Positions 17,701 to 22,360 of a stretch of DNA of 22,360 nucleotides are shown here, piece by piece. The first letter of the stretch is position 1; each line of letters begins with the position of its first letter. Origin of the DNA: Willaertia magna (Eukaryota > Heterolobosea > Eutetramitea > Acrasida > Naegleriidae); the NCBI GenBank assembly GCA_902984215.1, contig CADWAF010003512.1:1-22360 (forward strand), in the 5' to 3' direction. The position numbers and the translations under genes were made by a program. The notes beneath the pieces are model-generated. The model saw nothing but the letters and a program-made list of their open reading frames with translations. It ran no database searches and was not told the DNA's origin.

Positions 17701-20700
17701 TTAAATTCTTCTCCTTTCAACAACAGCAAAACTAGGAAATGAACGTTTCTTTAGACGTTCCAATTCTTCCATAAGATAAGCAATCTCACTTTCTTGTTCC
17801 TTAACAATTTCTGATAATTTTCTTTCCCACCTTAATTGTTTCATTCTTCTATCTGAAGTACATTGTTCTTTTGTAGCATCATTTGATTGCATAAAATGTA
17901 ATTGTTTTCTTTCTTCAACTACTTGTTCTAATAATTTAATTTGTTTTAATAGTTGTGTATTTTCATTATATCTTTCATGCATAATTTCTTCCATACGTTT
18001 TAATATTCTTTTCTTTTCTGCTAATGATTGTTCTAAACTTGTTTTTGTGTTGTCAATTTGTTTTTGTAATTTAGCTCTTTCTAATTTTTGTTTCTCTTCT
18101 GTGCCTCCACCTCTCTTAATTAAATCTTGCATTTCTTTTTTAACTTTTAACATTTGTAATCTTTTAAATTTAAATATTAAATCATCTGTATCAAAACTTA
18201 ATAGATCATTTTCCCATTGAATTTTTCTAATTTTCTTTTTTAAATCTTTTGTTTTTGTTAATTGTTTAACAATTTCTTGTCCATGTAATTTAATATTGGA
18301 ATTTAATTCATTAATTGAACTTTTAGATATTAAAATGGCATCAGAATAATCTGTAACTACAGCTGCTTGTTCAACTTCCACTTGTCCTTGTTTAAATTTA
18401 AATAATTTATCTAAGTTATACGATTCTGTTGTAATTCTTTCTCTAAACTCATTTAAATCTGACATATCTTTACTCATAATTCTTTCTAATTCTGCATCTT
18501 CTTCTTTAAGTCTATTTAATTGTAATAACATTTGGTCATAATTAAATTGTGAATCTCTTACATTAATATCCATTTGTATTTTAGCTTCTCTAGCTTCCCA
18601 GAATTTATCCCATAATTCATCATCTGCAATATATAATGGTCTATTCTTTTCTTTATCTAATGGATCTTTTAATGGTACATTCTTTAATTCTTCTGAAATA
18701 TCTATATCTGCAAAAGGATCTATTTTACTTTCAGCCCTCATTTCAATTTCTGTTTGGATAATATTTGGTTGTGTTAATTTAGGTCTCGTTCTATAAAGTT
18801 TATATAATTTTTCTATCATTTCATTTACTTTCATATTCATTGCATGTTGAAGTTTTTGTACATCAGCATTCATAGAGTTTTGTGTTTTTTGTTGTACTAA
18901 TTTCTTATGCTGTTGAGATAATAATTGTTGATTTGATGAAAAATGTAATTGTAATACATCCCTTAAGAATTGTGCTTTAAAGGATCGTTCCATTTGTTTA
19001 TCTTCTGCAATTAATCTTTCATGTTCTGTTTTTTCTACGTTTAATTTCTTTGCAAACTCTTGAATGACACTTGCTGAACCTGCTCTTTTCTTTTTTAACT
19101 CGTCCAATACTAAATTTAATTGCTTTTCTGTTTTTTCATATTCTTCATGTTGAATAATTGATTGTGATAGTTTAATCATTTGTAATTCAGTTTCAAATAT
19201 TAATTGGTCTACAGATAATCTTTTGAAAAATAAATTTTTTACATTCCCATCAAACTCAAGACATAAATCTGTTATTTGTTGTTTTGCATTCTTTAACTTA
19301 GCCTCTAATTGTTTTACTTTTTTGACCCTTTCTTCTTCCTTAATTTTAATTAAGGATTCATATTCTTTCATTTCTTTCATTTCTTGCTCTGTTAATTCAG
19401 CCTTATCTTTTCCAAAACATGCTGGTGGTAATAACTCCTCTTCTTTAACATCGTCATTTTCAATTTGTAATTTACCGTCCATCATCATTGTTAATGCTCT
19501 TTCAATCATATCTTTATCTTGAATTTTCTTTAGTTGCTCATTCTCAAATCTTTTCTTTTCCTCTAATTTATCTCTTTCTTCTTGAGAAATATATCTTTCA
19601 GTAGTTAATTCTTCATCAAGCACATTTAACACATATGTTTCGGGTTGTTCTTCTTTACTCAACTTTGGTTCAAAAACTTCAATAGTAGTTGCCTCTTGAC
19701 CTGTTTTGACAAGGTCTTTTACAATGTCTGATATTTTCTCATTTATTCTCTCAATTTTTCTAATAGCTTGGATCTTTTCATCTTTTAAATATTTAAATTC
19801 AGAGTTAAATTGTTTCATTAACTTATCTACTTTGTCTTGTAAAAGTAATATTTGAGTCACCTTACGATGTCTAGTAAATAAATCAGTGTAAGGATATAAT
19901 AAATTGTTACTATCCAAAATTACTCTCTTTCTTATGGAGGAATATTTTCTTGTTCCTTCGTTGCTATCAGTAGCCTCAGCAAGGTCTTTATCACTAAGAT
20001 CACTTCTGTCAAGAAGCTTTGGAGTTGATCTATTTGCCTCGTCTTCGTCTATCATTCCACCTTCAATATCATTAGTTATAAACTCTTTTCTTCTATCACA
20101 TAGAGATACCTCCTCAACCCTTCGCATAAAAAGAATTTTTTCTAATAACTTTTCTTTCTTTGGATCTTTCTTTTTAATTACGTAATTGTAAACCTCGAGT
20201 AATGGATTTCCTCTAATGTGATCTGCGATCATATTAAATGCCTTAATAGAAGTAGCATGCTCTTCCATGGAATCCCAACATTCCTTTTTAATTCGTTTAG
20301 CTAAAATATCTTTTTTTAAATTTTCAATTCTTGCTTGCTCTTTAATTTTTTCACATTCCTTATCTCCTTCCTCTTCTAATATTTTCTTATAATCTGGATC
20401 AATAATAAATTCACTTTCAGAAAGCTTTTCTTCATCGTTTAATTCTGAATTTTCTAGTTTCAAATCCTCAAATTCTTTTCTTAATTCTTCTATTGCAGAT
20501 TTAATACTTTCTTTTTTAGATTCATTTAAGACAGATTCAATTTTCTTTTGGTTTTCCAATTTTATATCTGTTATTGTTTTGTGATCTGCAAATTCATATG
20601 CAGAGTCAACTTTATCTTTTGTAAAAGACTTTGGTATAGACATTGTTAAACAACCATCAATTGGATTTTCATTTTCTATTAAAGAATAGATAAATACTGC

Positions 20701-22360
20701 ACCATCATGTCCACCAGAGAAAATATAATTACCATCTGAAGACAATCCAACACAAGAAATTCCACCATCTCCAGGACAATGATTTGCGTGCATTTGAGCT
20801 ATTTCTTCTTCTCCTGTATCATAAAAACTTGTTTGAGCTAATCTTATCCAAAGCAAACCATCCTTAGCCCCTGTTGCTAAAATATTTCCATAAGGACTTA
20901 ATACAATACATTCACCTAGTTTATAATGGCAAAGTAATTCACTAGTTGGGGTAATAACATTATTACTAATAGAAGATTGCCTATCTTCACCACTTAAATC
21001 GTAAATCTTTAATGATTTGTCTTGAGAAATTGCATAAATATGATGATAATCACTTTAAAATGTAAATAAATATGGGGATTGAAAAACTTACTCTTTGAAT
21101 GGTACAATACCATAACATGGATAATCCAATTTCCACATTTCTTTAGTTACAGTGTTTAATTGTATGTAATCTTCATTCACAAAGCTGGGAGGCTCAATTA
21201 AGTAGACATCCCCAACCTCTGTGGCAACATAAATTCCAGTGTCATATGCCCATGATATTGCTGTGATTTGATTATTATATTTACAAAATCCTAAAAAAGA
21301 GAATTCTTCGGTTTCATCATCAAAACTTTGTTCGTAGTCAACCAGGTCATCTAAACCATCTTGAGTAGTGAGCTTAATTTGTGTTTTTGATATTCTAATG
21401 AATCCCATGAATTTGTCTTCAAATGTTATAACAGCTATCGATTCAGATGGCCCTCCCAATCTAATATTAGTAATAGGTGAGTTCCTTAATTTTTGGCAAT
21501 AAATTAAAACTGGTTGATATTTTTCATCAAATTCGAATACTCTAAAATATCCTAAGGCAGAACCTACAAATAATCTACCATTAGAATAACTAGAACATAC
21601 AAATGAGGCATGAAAGTTCCTTTTAGAAATTAAAGTATTTGTCTTGTAATTGCAAACTCTAATAGTACCATCAACACCGCATGTAATAACCAAAGTCTTA
21701 ATATCATTTACATTTCTAGGTTCTAAGTATTGAATACCTGTAACAGCTCCGACATGGTAATCACACAGCTTAAAAAGTTTTAGTAAATTTAATGTTCAAA
21801 ACTTACTGTTGAAATAATTGGCTCAGTCTTAAGTAAACCTATATCATCTGCTTCTGGATTATTAAAACCTTTAATGTAAATCTTGTATAAATTACCGTCC
21901 GCTGTACCAGCAATAATATACTTAAAATTTCCAGAGATAACTACAGACATTATTTCGGAAGATCCCATACTAGTATTAATAACTTTAGAACTGGTTTTAT
22001 CATCTTCATTAAAGAGATGGATATTGTATAAATGTGACATCCTCAATAATTTTAAATTTCCTTCGTTACATCCAATAATTAATAAATGTTTACTAACAGC
22101 TAAGCTATACATTGGATCACTTGTGAAATCAAACTCTATTGTGGTTCCGTTAGAAAATATATTTTCAAAATGTAAAAAATCACCATCATTTGTTACGCAC
22201 AGTATGTCATTTCTCAAACCCCATTCATGTTTATAATAATTCGAAAGTTTTATCTTTTCATAAATTGTTTCCGAAACTTTAGGTTCTCTATTATTTAATC
22301 ATTAATAATTTTTAAAATCAGCTGTAACATTTTTTACAAAAATCTACTTACATAGGCAGT
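17701..22360 (-). CDS. Cilia/flagella-associated WD40 coiled-coil protein, CFAP43/CFAP44 type (5' truncated)
   Basis: At least four exons on the minus strand join in frame: 22352-22360 (partial), 21807-22287, 21092-21768 and 17701-21052. Introns are 64, 38 and 39 nt, all GTAAGT...AG. The visible product is 1505 aa. The first 500 or so residues are WD40 blades, for example HVGAVTGIQYL, TCGVDGTIRVC, IYAISQDKSLKIYD and FSGGHDGAVFIYS. The remaining 1000 are charged coiled coil with only short breaks, ending in ERRRI. A WD40 head with a very long coiled-coil tail of this size matches CFAP43 and CFAP44, which tether the inner-arm dynein I1/f motor to the axonemal doublet. I cannot safely decide between the two. 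The N-terminal blades lie beyond the right edge. No Asn tracts appear, unlike in its neighbours, which fits strong structural constraint. Confidence 0.82.

Noticed and set aside
20857..21693. Treating the three minus-strand frames at the right end as separate genes
   Set aside because: The open frames have no ATG at the listed starts (TTG instead), and 38-, 39- and 64-nt GTAAGT...AG introns connect them in consistent phase into one WD40 protein.

Overview
This is a compact, AT-rich eukaryotic nuclear segment. The evidence is type II tRNA genes without an encoded CCA, GT-AG introns, asparagine-rich proteins, and clear eukaryotic families (ER-anchored Ubc6/UBE2J2 E2, mitochondrial carrier, PPR protein, cilia/flagella-associated WD40 coiled-coil protein). 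A flagellar protein together with a mitochondrial gene-expression protein, poly-Asn tracts, few and short introns and tight gene packing suggests a free-living amoeboflagellate such as a Naegleria-like heterolobosean. That assignment is inference from style, not proof. The genetic code looks standard; every confidently read gene ends in TAA or TAG.

Layout, left to right. At 2-88 is the 3' end of a + strand gene. A tRNA-Ser(AGA) lies at 208-288. A tentative small two-exon gene occupies about 497-810. Two minus-strand genes follow: an Asn-rich AT-hook protein (914-2209) and a tail-anchored protein with a SHOCT-like helix pair (2533-4107). A long + strand gene (4446-8333) encodes the most interesting protein: a Pol-beta-type nucleotidyltransferase fused to an ATP-dependent RNA ligase. 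An MFS transporter (8514-10886, -) and a mitochondrial-type PPR protein (11365-14160, -) come next. Then, on the + strand, are a two-exon UBE2J2/Ubc6-like E2 (14432-15218) and a divergent mitochondrial carrier (15426-16565). A second, identical tRNA-Ser lies on the minus strand (16958-17038). A twin-CX9C-like protein (17278-17676, +) converges, with a 24-bp gap, on a CFAP43/CFAP44-type axonemal gene (- strand, at least four exons, 5' end outside the window).

As in most eukaryotic segments, the genes do not form a pathway. Three products are probably mitochondrial (PPR, carrier, twin-CX9C), one is an ER-membrane E2, one is axonemal, and one looks like an RNA repair enzyme. Introns read here are 38, 39, 64 and 112 nt. 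Several exon joins only appear when reading frames are followed through stops, so single-ORF gene calls would truncate both the E2 and the flagellar protein.

The most novel candidate is the nucleotidyltransferase-RNA ligase fusion. It combines in one polypeptide an end-modifying or end-extending enzyme and a sealing enzyme, an arrangement typical of RNA repair systems that answer RNA-cleaving toxins. Asn-rich inserts interrupt its catalytic domain.
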